From Mesostigma viride (taxonomy: Eukaryota > Streptophyta > Mesostigmatophyceae > Mesostigmatales > Mesostigmataceae): a stretch of DNA of 64,000 nt. This document shows, piece after piece, positions 23,561-34,427 of the stretch. Location: assembly GCA_009746045.1 (NCBI GenBank), contig RPFO01000076.1, positions 3,110,420 through 3,174,419 on the forward strand, written 5' to 3'. A model generated the notes under the pieces. That model searched no databases and had not been told where the DNA came from. It saw nothing but the letters and a program-made list of their open reading frames with translations. The position numbers and the translations under genes were made by a program. The stretch's first letter is position 1; every line of letters begins with the position of its first letter.

Positions 23561-24885
23561 GGCGTACGTGGGCGTGGAAGGGGGGCTGGCATGCATGCGT
23601 GGGTTTGTGGGATGGCTGGCATGCATGCGTGCCTGTGTGGGGTGGCTGGCATGCCTGCGTGGGTTTGTGGGGTGGCTTGCATGCGTGCGTGGGTTTGTGG
23701 GGTGGGTGGCATGCCTGCGAGCATGTGGGGGGTGGCTGGCATGCGTGCGTGGGTTTGGGGGGGGGCTGCCATACGTGCGTGGGTTTGGCGGAGGGCTGGC
23801 AGGAATGCATGCACGTGGGGGGGGCTTGCATGCGTGCGTGGGTTTGTGGGGTGGCTGGCATGCATGCGTGCATGTGGGGGGGGCTGCCATGCGTGCGTGG
23901 GTGTGTGTGGGGGGGGCTGGCATGCGTGCGCGGGTGTGGGGGGGGCTGGCATGCGTACGTGGGTTTGTGGGGTGGCTGGCATGCATGCGTGCATGTGGGG
24001 GGGAGCTGGCATGCGTGCGCGGGTGTGTGGGTGGCTGGCGTGCGTGCGTGGGTGTGGGGGGTGGCTGGCATGCGTGCGTGGGGTTGTGGGGTGGCATGCA
24101 TGCATGCTAGGTGTGGGGGGGGCTGCCATGCGTGCGTGGGTTTGGGGAGGATGGCATGCGTGCGTGGGTGTGTCGGGGGCTAGCATGCGTGCGTGGGGTT
24201 GTGGGGTGGCTGGCATGCATGCGTGCATGTGGGGAGGGGCTTCCATGCGTGCGTGGGTTTGGGGGAGGGCTACCATGCGTTTGTGGGTGTGTGGGGGGGC
24301 TGGCATCCATGCCTGGGGTTTTTTGGGGGGGCTTCCATGCATGCGTGGGTGTGGCGGGGGGCTGGCATGCGTGCGTGGGTGTGGAGGGGAGCTGCCATGC
24401 ATGCATGTGGGGCGGGGCGGGCTGCCATGCGTGCGTGTGTGTGGGGGGGAGTGGCATGCATTTGTGGGTGCGGTGGGGAGCTGCCATGCATGCGTTGGTT
24501 TAGGGGGGTGGCTGGCATGGGTGCCTGGGTTCGTGGGGTGGCTGCCATGCATGCGTGGGTATGGGGGGTGGCTGGCATGCGTATGTAGGTGTGGGGGGTG
24601 GCTGGCATGCACAAGTGGGTTTGTGGGAGGACTGGCATGCGTGCGTGGGTGTGAAAGGGGCTGCCATGCGTGCGTGGGTTTGTGGGATGGCTGGCATGCA
24701 TGCGTGCATGTGGGGGGGGGCTAGCATGCATTCGTGGGTGTGGTGGGGTGCTGCCATGCATGCGTGGGTGTGGGGGGGCTGACATGCGTGCCTGGGTTCG
24801 TGGGGTGGCTGCCATGCGTGCGTGGGTGTAGGGGGTGGCTGGCATGAGTACGTTGGTGAGGGGGGTGGCTGGCATGCATAAGTGG
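23561..24885. repeat. G-rich minisatellite of unit 6
   Basis: The left third has its own repeat order. From about 23950 on it follows the order in units 1 and 2, with the GCATAAGTGGGCCCGCGG exit. Confidence 0.95.
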
Positions 24886-27308
24886 GCCCGCGGTGCCCCT
24901 GATTGCTGTCTGGCCCCTAATCATGTGGATGTGGCTGGCTGCCTGCCCGCCTGTTTGCCCCATCCCCAAACCCCATGCCGCAAGGCTCGTGGCTCAAGCC
25001 CCATGGCTCATGCCCCATGGCCCTTGCCTGCCAGCCTAGCTGTGCTGCATACCCTCCCCTGCCTCGCCTGGCCTGGCCTTGCCTGCCCTGCCCTCTCTGC
25101 CTGGGGATAGCCTGCACAATGAGACAGAAACACAACAGACCCAGCAAAGCAAGATTCATGTTGTAAGCCAGTGGAGATTACTTTTGACTTGCTTGATGAA
25201 GAAATATAACACACCTTCTACTGTCACACCTTCTGTAAACAAATGATTTATTGATCACCTTATACACCACGTAGACATGTTACCAGACGCGCTCTTCAGC
25301 CCAGTGAAAATCCACGTGCGAAGCACGGCAGATTATCTAACGCAGTAAGCACCATGAATGTCAGCCAGTAAAGCAGTAAATGACGCCCTAAACTCGTTAC
25401 CAGGCAAGAATCCAGAGGGGCATGCCTAGTATATTCCAGTAAATAGCATCACAGATCATCTGGCAACGGACGTTCACACGGGAAACGCGAAGGACCGTGA
25501 AGATGGCGTCCTGCACGGCTAAGAAAATGAAACGCAGACCCTTGCTACGCTATGTCTTCGCTGCGACTAGGTGAATTCGGCCCAATGGAAACAACGCAAC
25601 CGAGGAAACGCATCAGAAAGAGAGCAGGCACTAGCCCTGTCATCGAAACAACCGACTCACCATCGGCATCGCCAGCGTACGTCCCGTCGCAACAAATGAT
25701 TCCAGCGTTCATTCCAATATGGTGTGACGACAACAGAAACTCGTCGGCCACACCCACGCCTTCCACGAACAGCAAACTGATTTCACTAGGCACCCAATAC
25801 GTCAAGCAAAGAAGCACGATAGCATAATACCTAAATCTACAACGACATTCCATTTCCAGCTAGCTAGCTATCGCAGCAGGCCAGAGCTCCCCGAACCTCT
25901 CCCACGCACGTGACTGCCCACCGACGGCCAGCCATAAGAAACAATTCAAAGGTACGCATCGAAATTGAACATTGAACGCTATAAAAGCAACGTCCACGCA
26001 TTGTCCATCCCCAATTTTCCAGGCAGCGTTCACCGCCATCCCCAGCCAGCAGGAATCAAGTGCTGTCGCAGCATGTCGCCCCCTCACCCCCTCGCAGTCC
26101 TGGTTTATGCACGTTCGGTTGCTTGGGCGCGTCCAGGCGGTCCAGCACCGCGTACTACCCACTTGAAAATCCTCCCAAGTCATTTTTTCCCTGCTTGTGA
26201 AGTACGGAATCTGGCAGACATCGTCCAGCAAGCATCGTACTACGCTCCGCTCCTCCAAGTCAAATTCTGCGTGCACTCTTCATCTTAAATTCACGGTCAG
26301 ATCACGTTCAGACTTAAATTTCGGTCTGAATCGAAAATTGCTATGGAATCCTAAGTTATACGGTTTCTGAACGAAATGCGTTCAGTTTTTCTGAACAAAC
26401 CTCGCCTGTACATGCCGGGGTTGTACGTCTCCCGAGAACGGCGCGTTCTCGGCCTAGCGATGGGCCCAGTAGGCGTACTTCCGCGTCCCACATCGGTCTA
26501 CTAGCCGCCGAAAGTTTGATTCGCGTCTTTGTTTGACGGGGCGCGCAACAAGCCGACATCGTGCCGGGTTCCGTATTTTTATCTGGCCGCGGCCATTGGC
26601 TGGCCTCCCCACCTGTGCGCAAACGAGCTGAACAGGATCTGGACATAACTGCCATTTCAGGCCCGTTCAGGAAACCTTAACACTCGATCTGCCTAGTTTG
26701 CCACTTTTCGGGCAACTGCCCCGATTGGGCGCCACCGCGGATCCCCGGATCGCCCTGACTATCGGCCGCCCTGCGCTCGCGGTTTTCGTACGGGCCACTT
26801 TTCGGGCCTCACGGTTCGCCAAACTTTTGCGTTGGGGTTAATCGTAGTCACTAGAAGGGGACAAGAAAAAAGTGGGGGAGGGGGGGCTATCGCCCCCCCT
26901 CCCCGACTTGAGAGGACGTGACTCGCCGCTAGCGGCCCAGAGGCCGATAGTCGACCTTCTGGGCGCCAACCGCACCGGCCCGCGCGACGCGCCAAGACCC
27001 TTCCACGGAGGACGCGCGGGCGGACGATTCCGACCGGGACGAACCGCCGCCGTGCGCCACGCGCAACGGACCCTTCCCCGTCAACACCGTGGAAGCTCTC
27101 CGAGCGTGAGATACTTGGAAATTTCGTCACGTTCGTATCGAAAATGAAATTTCTGACAAATTTATCAGCTCGGACTTGACCACAATGAATTTCAGCATAC
27201 CATTCGATACAACAATGATATTTCGGCGTCGGATACTTGGAAATTTCGTTACGTTCGTATCGCCAGTGAAATTCTGACAAATTTTATCCTGAACTATTTC
27301 GCATCATA

Positions 27309-27522
27309 ACATGACTCCGTTGGGAGATCATCATGTAGCACTGGCTAACATATTCCCTTGCTGGATGGATGGAGGTAGGTGAAGAATTAAACCTTTTTTG
27401 ACCTTATTTGTCTAATTGTAATTGCCTAGCACAGTCTACCTAGAGGAGGGCCCTGATTGGACAATTGTGGCCATGTACGTAATTATGCTACATGTCGTAC
27501 ATGATCTCCCAACAAGTCATGT
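27309..27522. mobile_element. MITE-like element, copy 2 (214 bp)
   Basis: Same ends and TA flanks as copy 1, at the same position within the unit. It was inherited by unit duplication and is not an independent insertion. Confidence 0.6.
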
Positions 27523-27889
27523 TATAATTTAATTTCATTTCAATGCTAGCATGTCTTGTTGCATGCCCTCAAAGCTAAAATTGTTTATCACGTGCAGAGA
27601 GAGCCCGCACAATGAATTTCAGCGTACCATTCATTAATTAATTATACCATGCGATATACTTTACAGATATTTCGCTGTCAAATACTTCGAAATTCGGGTA
27701 CTGCTTTTTGCAAGCCAGCCATAAGGACCAAACACTCCCATGCAAACTCCCATTTTCATCATTAATTAATATTCATTGAGTGGCAATCCTTTCATTCCTT
27801 TGTTCACACATGCACCATCCGTCATTCCCATTATTAAATTGAAAAAATTAAATCATAGCATGACTCCGTGGTGCCCACTATGACTTCAT

Positions 27890-29214
27890 GGGGGGGGGCT
27901 GGCATGCTTGCGTGGGTGTGGGGGGGCCTCGCATGCGTGCGTGGGTGTGGGGGGGGCTCGCATGCGTGCGTGGGTGTGGGGGGGAGTGGCATGCATGCGT
28001 GGGTGTGGTGGGGGGCTGCCATGCATGCGTGGGGTTAGGGGGGGGCTGGCACGCGTGTGTGGGTTCGTGGGGTGGCTGCCATGCGTGCGTGGGTGTGTGG
28101 GGTGGCTGGCATGCGTAAGTGGGTGTGGGGGGTGGCATGCGTGCATGGGTTTGTGATGGGCTGGCATGCATGCGTGGGTTTGGGGGGGAGCTGCCATGCA
28201 CGCATGGGTGTGGGGGGGAGTGGCATGCATGCGTGGGTGTGGTGGGGAGCTGCCATGCGTACGTTGGTGACGGGGGTGGCTGGCATGCATAAGTGGGTTG
28301 GTGGGGTGGCTGGCATGCATGCGTGCATGTGGGGGGGGCTGGCATGCGTGCGTGGGTGTGTGGGGGGGCTCGCATGCGTGCGTGGGTGTGTGGGGGGGCT
28401 CGCATGCGTGCGTGGGTGTGGGGGGGAGTGGCATGCATGCGTGGGTGTGGTGGGGGGCTGCCATGCATGCGTGGGGTTAGGGGGGGGCTGGCACGCGTGT
28501 GTGGGTTGGTGGGGTGGCTGCCATGCGTGCGTGGGTGTGTGGGGTGGCTGGCATGCGTACGTGGGTGTGGGGGGTGGCTGGCATGCATAAGCGGGTTTGT
28601 GATGGGCTGGCATGCGTGCGTGGGTTGGTGGGGTGGCTGGCATGCATGCGTGCATGTGGGGGGTCGCTGGCATGCATGCGTGGGTTTGTGGGGTAGCTGG
28701 CATGCGGGGGTGGGTGTGGGAGGGGCTGGCATGCATGCGTGGGTGTGGGGGGTGGCTGGCATGCATGCCTGCATGTGGGGTAGGGCTGGCATGCGTGCGT
28801 GGGTGTGTGGGGGGGCTGCCATGCGTGTGTCGGGGGGCTGGCATGCGTGGGTGGTTGGCGGGGGGAGTGGCATGCATGCGTGGGTGTGGTGGGGAGCTGC
28901 CATGCATGCGTGGTTTTAAGGGGGGGCTGGCACGCGTGCGTGGGTTCGTGGGGTGGCTGCCATGCGTGCGTGGGTGTGGGGGGTGGCTGGCATGCGTAAG
29001 TGGCTGTGGGGGTTGCTGGAATGCATAAGTGGGTTGTGGGGTGGCTGGCATGCGTGCGTGGGTGTGGGGGTGGCTGGCATGCGTGCGTGGATTGGTGGGG
29101 TGGCTGGCATGCATGCGGGCATGTGGGGGGTGGCTGGAATCCATGCGTGGGTTTGTGGGGTATAGCTAACATGTGTGCGTGGGTGTGGGAGGGGCTGGCA
29201 TGCATGCGTTGGTT
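27890..29214. repeat. G-rich minisatellite of unit 7
   Basis: Same repeat order as unit 5, essentially base for base. Confidence 0.95.
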
Positions 29215-29222
29215 GACATGCC

Positions 29223-29569
29223 ATGGATGAAAAACACCAAGAAGAGTATATGGCCCCGCTGCCACCAAAAATCACCTGGTTGATCAACCAAGGGGATAGC
29301 CTGCACAGTGAGACACAAACACAGCAGACCCAGCAAAGCAAAATTCAGGTTGTAAGCGAGTGGAGATTACTTTTGACATGCTTGATGAAGAAATATATAA
29401 CACACCTTCTATTGTCACACCTTCTATGAACAAATGGTTGATTGATCACCTTATACACCACGTAAACATGCTACCAGACGCGCTCTTCAGTCCAGTCAAA
29501 ATCCACGTGCGAAGCAAGTCAGCTTACGCAGAAAGCACCATGAATGTCAGCGAGTACAGCAGTAAATGA
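29223..29569 (+). pseudogene. Decayed protein-like stretch in unit 7
   Basis: Copy of the unit-5 stretch, with one visible change (TATGAAC for TATAAAC near 29426). Same unidentified sequence. Confidence 0.3.
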
Positions 29570-30158
29570 CGCCCCAAACCCGTGACCAGGCAAGCATCCA
29601 GAGGGGCTTTCACCGCCCAGTATATTCCAGAAAAAAGCATCACAGATCCTTGGGCAACGGACGTTCACACAGGACATGCGAAGGACCATGAAGATGGCGT
29701 CCTGCACGGCTAATCTGCGTTTTTAAAAACCCTTGCTACGCTATGTCTTTGCTGCGACTAGGTGGATTCGGCGAAATGGAAAGAACGCAACCATGAAAAT
29801 GCATCAGAAAGAGAGCAGGTACTACCCCGGTCATCGAAACAAACGCCTCACAATCGGCATCGCCGGTTACGTCCCGTGGCAAAAAATCCAGCGTTCTTTC
29901 CAATATGATGCGGCGACAGCAGAAGCTCGTTGGCCACACCCCAAGCCTTCCACGAACAGCAAACTGATTTCACTAGGCATCCAATACGTAAAGCAGTTAA
30001 GCATGATACTACAATACCTAAATCTACAACGACATTCCATTTCCAGGTCGCCATAGCGACACGGACCTCTCCCACGCAGGTATCACTCCGTTGACGCACC
30101 TCCAGCTCATAAAATTTCGCACTTGCTCTTCAAACATAAAATTTTGACGTATAAAACC

Positions 30159-30467
30159 ATGGCTGCGCATTCCCCATCCCAATTTTCTAGCCTACGTTGC
30201 CTGCCATCGCCAGCCAGCACAAGGAAAATTGCTCGCGCAGCACGTCACTTTGTTTTTCGCCCCGAGCATGCCGCACGCTTTGCCAATAATTCCCAGTTCC
30301 CACTGCCCAGCAAGAAAAAAGTGGGGGAGGGGGGGCTATCGCTAACTGAAAATTCCGTCTCGTTTGATTCTATTTCCCCTGTTCAGGCGCGAACGTTTCC
30401 GTTCAGCACGGCTGAAAACGCTTTCCTTCAGAACTGTCATTTCGTCTCGCTTGCTTATCAAATTTGA
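30159..30467 (+). CDS. Small hypothetical ORF after the TATA box, unit 7
   Basis: Same 102 codons as the unit-5 copy at 22251. It again crosses an internal terminus copy (30311). No domain recognised, so the coding status is doubtful. Confidence 0.2.
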   Translation: MAAHSPSQFSSLRCLPSPASTRKIARAARHFVFRPEHAARFANNSQFPLPSKKKVGEGGLSLTENSVSFDSISPVQARTFPFSTAENAFLQNCHFVSLAYQI

Positions 30468-31330
30468 CATCCCACGTCCTGTGCCTTGAAAAGTTTTAGT
30501 ACAGATATCAGTTCGCGACTTTTTGTTTGACGCTTAAAAGAGTCAACGCGCCGTAATGTCCTGAGGCCGCGCGGATTGGCGAGACGCCCCACCTGCCCGC
30601 AAAAGTCTGAACATGTTCAGCGTTTCAGCACCCGTTCAGAATTCCTGAGACTCGATCTCCAAGGTTTGGGGATTTTCTTTGTACTACGCCGACTGGCCAT
30701 CTCGCTACGGTCCTGGACGTCGTCCGCTCCCGCGCTAGGGGGCGCGGGGGACGGCCCCACTTCCGGCCTACGGCCGCGGCCAAAGTTTTCGGGCGTCATA
30801 AATCGTAGTTACTAGTCCCCTACTAGTCCCCTACAAGAAAAAAGTGGGGGAGGGGGGGCTATCGCCCCCCCTCCCCGACTTGAGAGGACGTGACTCGCCG
30901 CTAGCGGCCCAGAGGCCGATAGTCGACCTTCTGGGCGCCAACCGCACCGGCCCGCGCGACGCGCCAAGACCCTTCCACGGAGGACGCGCGAGCGGACGAT
31001 TCCGACCGGGACGAACCGCCGCCGTGCGCCACGCGCAACGGACCCTTCCCCGTGAACACCGTGGAAGCTCTCCGAGCGTGAGATACTTGGAAATTTCGTC
31101 ACGTTCGTATCGAAAATGAAATTTCTGACAAATTTGTCAGCTCGGACAGAACCACAATGAATTTCCAGGTAAATAGGTGTACGTTTATTCCAAACAACCA
31201 CAATGAATTTCAGCATACCATTCGATACAACAATGATATTTCGGCGTCGGATACTTGGAAATTTCGTTACGTTCGTATCGCCGGCCAGTGAAATTCTGAC
31301 AAATTTTATCCTGAACTATTTCGCATCATA

Positions 31331-31548
31331 ACATGACTCCGTTGGGAGATCATCATGTAGCACTGGCTAACATATTCCCTTGCTGGATGGATGGAGGTAG
31401 GTGAAGAATTAAACCTTTTTGAATGACCTTATTTGTCTAATTGTAATTGCCTAGCACAGTCTACCTAGAGGAGGGCCCTGATTGGCACAATTGTGGCCAT
31501 GTACGTAATTATGCTACATGTCGTACATGATCTCCCAACTAGTCATGT
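31331..31548. mobile_element. MITE-like element, copy 3 (218 bp)
   Basis: Same ends with flanking TA (31329-31330, 31549-31550). It has a few internal indels and substitutions relative to copies 1 and 2, so unit 8 split from units 5 and 7 earlier than those two split from each other. Confidence 0.6.
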
Positions 31549-31884
31549 TATAATTTAATTTCATTTTAATGCTAGCATGTCTTGTTGCATGCCCTCAAAG
31601 CTAAAATTGTTTATCACATGCAGAGAGAGCCCGCACAATGAATTTCAGCGTACCATTCATTAATTAATTATACCATGCGATATACTTTACAGATATTTCG
31701 CTGTCAAATGCTTCGAAATTTGGGTACTGCTTTTTGCAAGCCAGCCATAAGGACCAAACACTCCCATGCAAACTCCCATTTTCATCATTAATTAATATTC
31801 ATTGAGTGGCAATCCTTTCATTCCTTTGTTCACACATGCACCATCCGTCATTCCCATTATTAAATTGAAAAAATTAAGCATGAC

Positions 31885-32856
31885 ATATGCATGCACATGC
31901 GTGCGTGGTGCCGCATGCGTGCTGGCATGCACTGCATGCATGGGGGGGGGCTGGGCATGGCTGGCATGCGTGGGTGTGGTGGCTGGCTGCTGGGCTGGCA
32001 TGCGTGCGTGGGTGTGGGGGGGGCTCGCATGCGTGGGTGTGGGGGGGCGCATGTGCGTGGGTGTGGGGGGGAGTGGCATGCATGCGTGGGTGTGGTGGGG
32101 GGCTGCCATGCATGCGTGGGGTTAGGGGGGGGCTGGCACGCGTGTGTGGGTTGGTGGGGTGGCTGCCATGCGTGCGTGGGTGTGTGGGGTGGCTGGCATG
32201 CGTACGTGGGTGTGGGGGGTGGCTGGCATGCATAAGTGGGTTTGTGATGGGCTGGCATGCGTGCGTGGGTTGGTGGGGTGGCTGGCATGCATGCGTGCAT
32301 GTGGGGGGTCGCTGGCATGCATGCGTGGGTTTGTGGGGTAGCTGGCATGCGGGCGTGGGTGTGGGAGGGGCTGGCATGCATGCGTGGGTGTGGGGGGTGG
32401 CTGGCATGCATGCCTGCATGTGGGGTAGGGCTGGCATGCGTGCGTGGGTGTGGGGGGGGCTGCCATGCGTGTGTCGGGGGGCTGGCATGCGTGGGTGGTT
32501 GGCGGGGGAGTGGCATGCATGCGTGGGTGTGGTGGGGAGCTGCCATGCATGCGTGGTTTTAAGGGGGGGCTGGCACGCGTGCGTGGGTTCGTGGGGTGGC
32601 TGCCATGCGTGCGTGGGGGTGGGGGGTGGCTGGCATGCGTAAGTGGCTGTGGGGGTTGCTGGAATGCATAAGTGGGTTGTGGGGTGGCTGGCATGCGTGC
32701 GTGGGTGTGGGGGTGGCTGGCATGCGTGCGTGGATTGGTGGGGTGGCTGGCATGCATGCGGGCATGTGGGGGGTGGCTGGAATCCATGCGTGGGTTTGTG
32801 GGGTATAGCTAACATGTGTGCGTGGGTGTGGGAGGGGCTGGCATGCATGCGTTGGT
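31885..32856. repeat. G-rich minisatellite of unit 8 (shortest)
   Basis: About 0.97 kb. It opens with an irregular ATGCATGCACATGCGTGCGT stretch and then follows the second half of the unit 5/7 array. Confidence 0.95.
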
Positions 32857-32865
32857 TGACATGCC

Positions 32866-33212
32866 ATGGATGAAAAACGCCAAGAAGAGTATATGGCCCC
32901 GCTGCCACCAAAAATCACCTGGTTGATCAACCAAGGGGATAGCCTGCACAGTGAGACACAAACACAGCAGACCCAGCAAAGCAAAATTCAGGTTGTAAGC
33001 GAGTGGAGATTACTTTTGACATGCTTGATGAAGAAATATATAACACACCTTCTATTGTCACACCTTCTATAAACAAATGGTTGATTGATCACCTTATACA
33101 CCACGTAAACATGCTACCAGACGCGCTCTTCAGTCCAGTCAAAATCCACGTGCGAAGCAAGTCAGCTTACGCAGAAAGCACCATGAATGTCAGCCAGTAC
33201 AGCAGTAAATGA
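32866..33212 (+). pseudogene. Decayed protein-like stretch in unit 8
   Basis: Same two frames as in unit 5 (second frame 33003-33212), with a few substitutions. Unidentified. Confidence 0.3.
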
Positions 33213-34427
33213 CGCCCCAAACCCGTGACCAGGCAAGCATCCAGAGGGGCTTTCACCGCCCAGTATATTCCAGAAAAAAGCATCACAGATCCTTGGGCAA
33301 CGGACGTTCACACAGGACATGCGAAGGACCATGAAGATGGCGTCCTGCACGGCTAAGAAAATAAAACGCAGACCCTTGCTACGCTATGTCTTTGCTGCGA
33401 CTAGGTGGATTCGGCGAAATGGAAAGAACGCAACCATGAAAATGCATCAGAAAGAGAGCAGGTACTACCCCGGTCATCGAAACAAACGCCTCACCATCGG
33501 CATCGCCGGTTACGTCCCGTGGCAAAAAATCCAGCGTTCTTTCCAATATGATGTGGCGACAGCAGAAGCTCGTTGGCCACACCCCAAGCCTAAAACCATG
33601 GCTGCGCATTCCCCATCCCAATTTTCTAGCCTACGTTGCCTGCCATCGCCAGCCAGCACAAGGAAAATTGCTCGCGCAGCACGTCACTTTGTTTTTCGCC
33701 CCGAGCATGCCGCACGCTTTGCCAATAATTCCCAGTTCCCACTGCCCAGCAAGACTTTTTTCCATGCGATTATACCATGCGATATACTTTAGAGATATTT
33801 CGGTGGAAGATACTTGGAAATTTCGTTACGTTCGTATTTCCATTGAAAATGTGCCAACTTTCGGCCTGAACTATTTCACCCCACCCTGACTGAACGCCTG
33901 TTAGGCTCTGAACCTTCCACCCGTCCTGAAAATTGGATCCATCCGTTCAGAAAATCGCATTCTATATTTTTCGAACTGAACATACCGTCGTTCCACCGTT
34001 GTGAAATTTATCGACTCCTTATTTAAACTACTCGACCATTAAGTAGGCGTTCTTGTGCGCCAGCTCGTATCCTCTACTAAATTCTACAAAGGCCTGGGAT
34101 GTTTGGGAGAGATTGGTTCGCGACTTTTTGTTTGACGATTAAAAAAGTCAACGCGCCGTACCGTCCTGAGGCCGCGCGGATTGGCGAGACGCCCCACCTG
34201 CCCGCGAAAGTCTGAACGTGTTCAGCATTTCAGCACCCGTTCAGGAAAACACGACACTCGATCTCCAAGGTTTGGGGATTTCTTTGTACTACGCCGATTG
34301 GCCATCTCGCAACGGTCCTGGACGTCTTCCGCTCCCGCGCTAGGGGGCGCGGGGGACGGCCCCACCTTCGGCCTACGGCCGCGGCCAAAGTTTTCGGGCG
34401 TCATAAATCGTAGTTACTAGTAGGGGA

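Larger units (their letters stand above)
22903..26861 (-). mobile_element. Array unit 6, family A mosaic
   Basis: Starts CTAGTGGGG and ends CACTAGAAGGGGA. From about 24060 to its end it follows units 1 and 2 almost base for base (TATA box at 25980). The stretch before the minisatellite (about 23340-23470) carries family-B features: a CATTCCTTTGTTCACACATG stretch and a ~48-bp insert with AACATGACTCCGTTG. It is therefore an A/B recombinant or gene-conversion product. Confidence 0.7.
26862..30833 (-). mobile_element. Array unit 7, family B, composite
   Basis: Near-identical copy of unit 5 from CAAGAAAAAAGTGG to about 30810, including the MITE, the protein-like stretch, the TATA box (30150) and the internal terminus (30311-30342). 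It has one extra TTTTTGTTTGACG-type segment near 30520. Its final junction (30811-30833) is rearranged: ACTAGTCCCCTACTAGTCCC instead of ACTAGTAGGGGA. Confidence 0.7.
30834..34427 (-). mobile_element. Array unit 8, family B, chimeric and deleted
   Basis: Starts CAAGAAAAAAGTGG and ends ACTAGTAGGGGA. The left part follows unit 7. About 200 bp including the TATA box is missing at 33591 (CCAAGCC joined to TAAAACC). At about 33750 the sequence switches to that of the short unit (about 583-1233). The switch point reads CAAGACTTTTTTCC where units 5 and 7 have CAAGAAAAAAGTGG, so an 8-bp piece is inverted. Confidence 0.7.
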
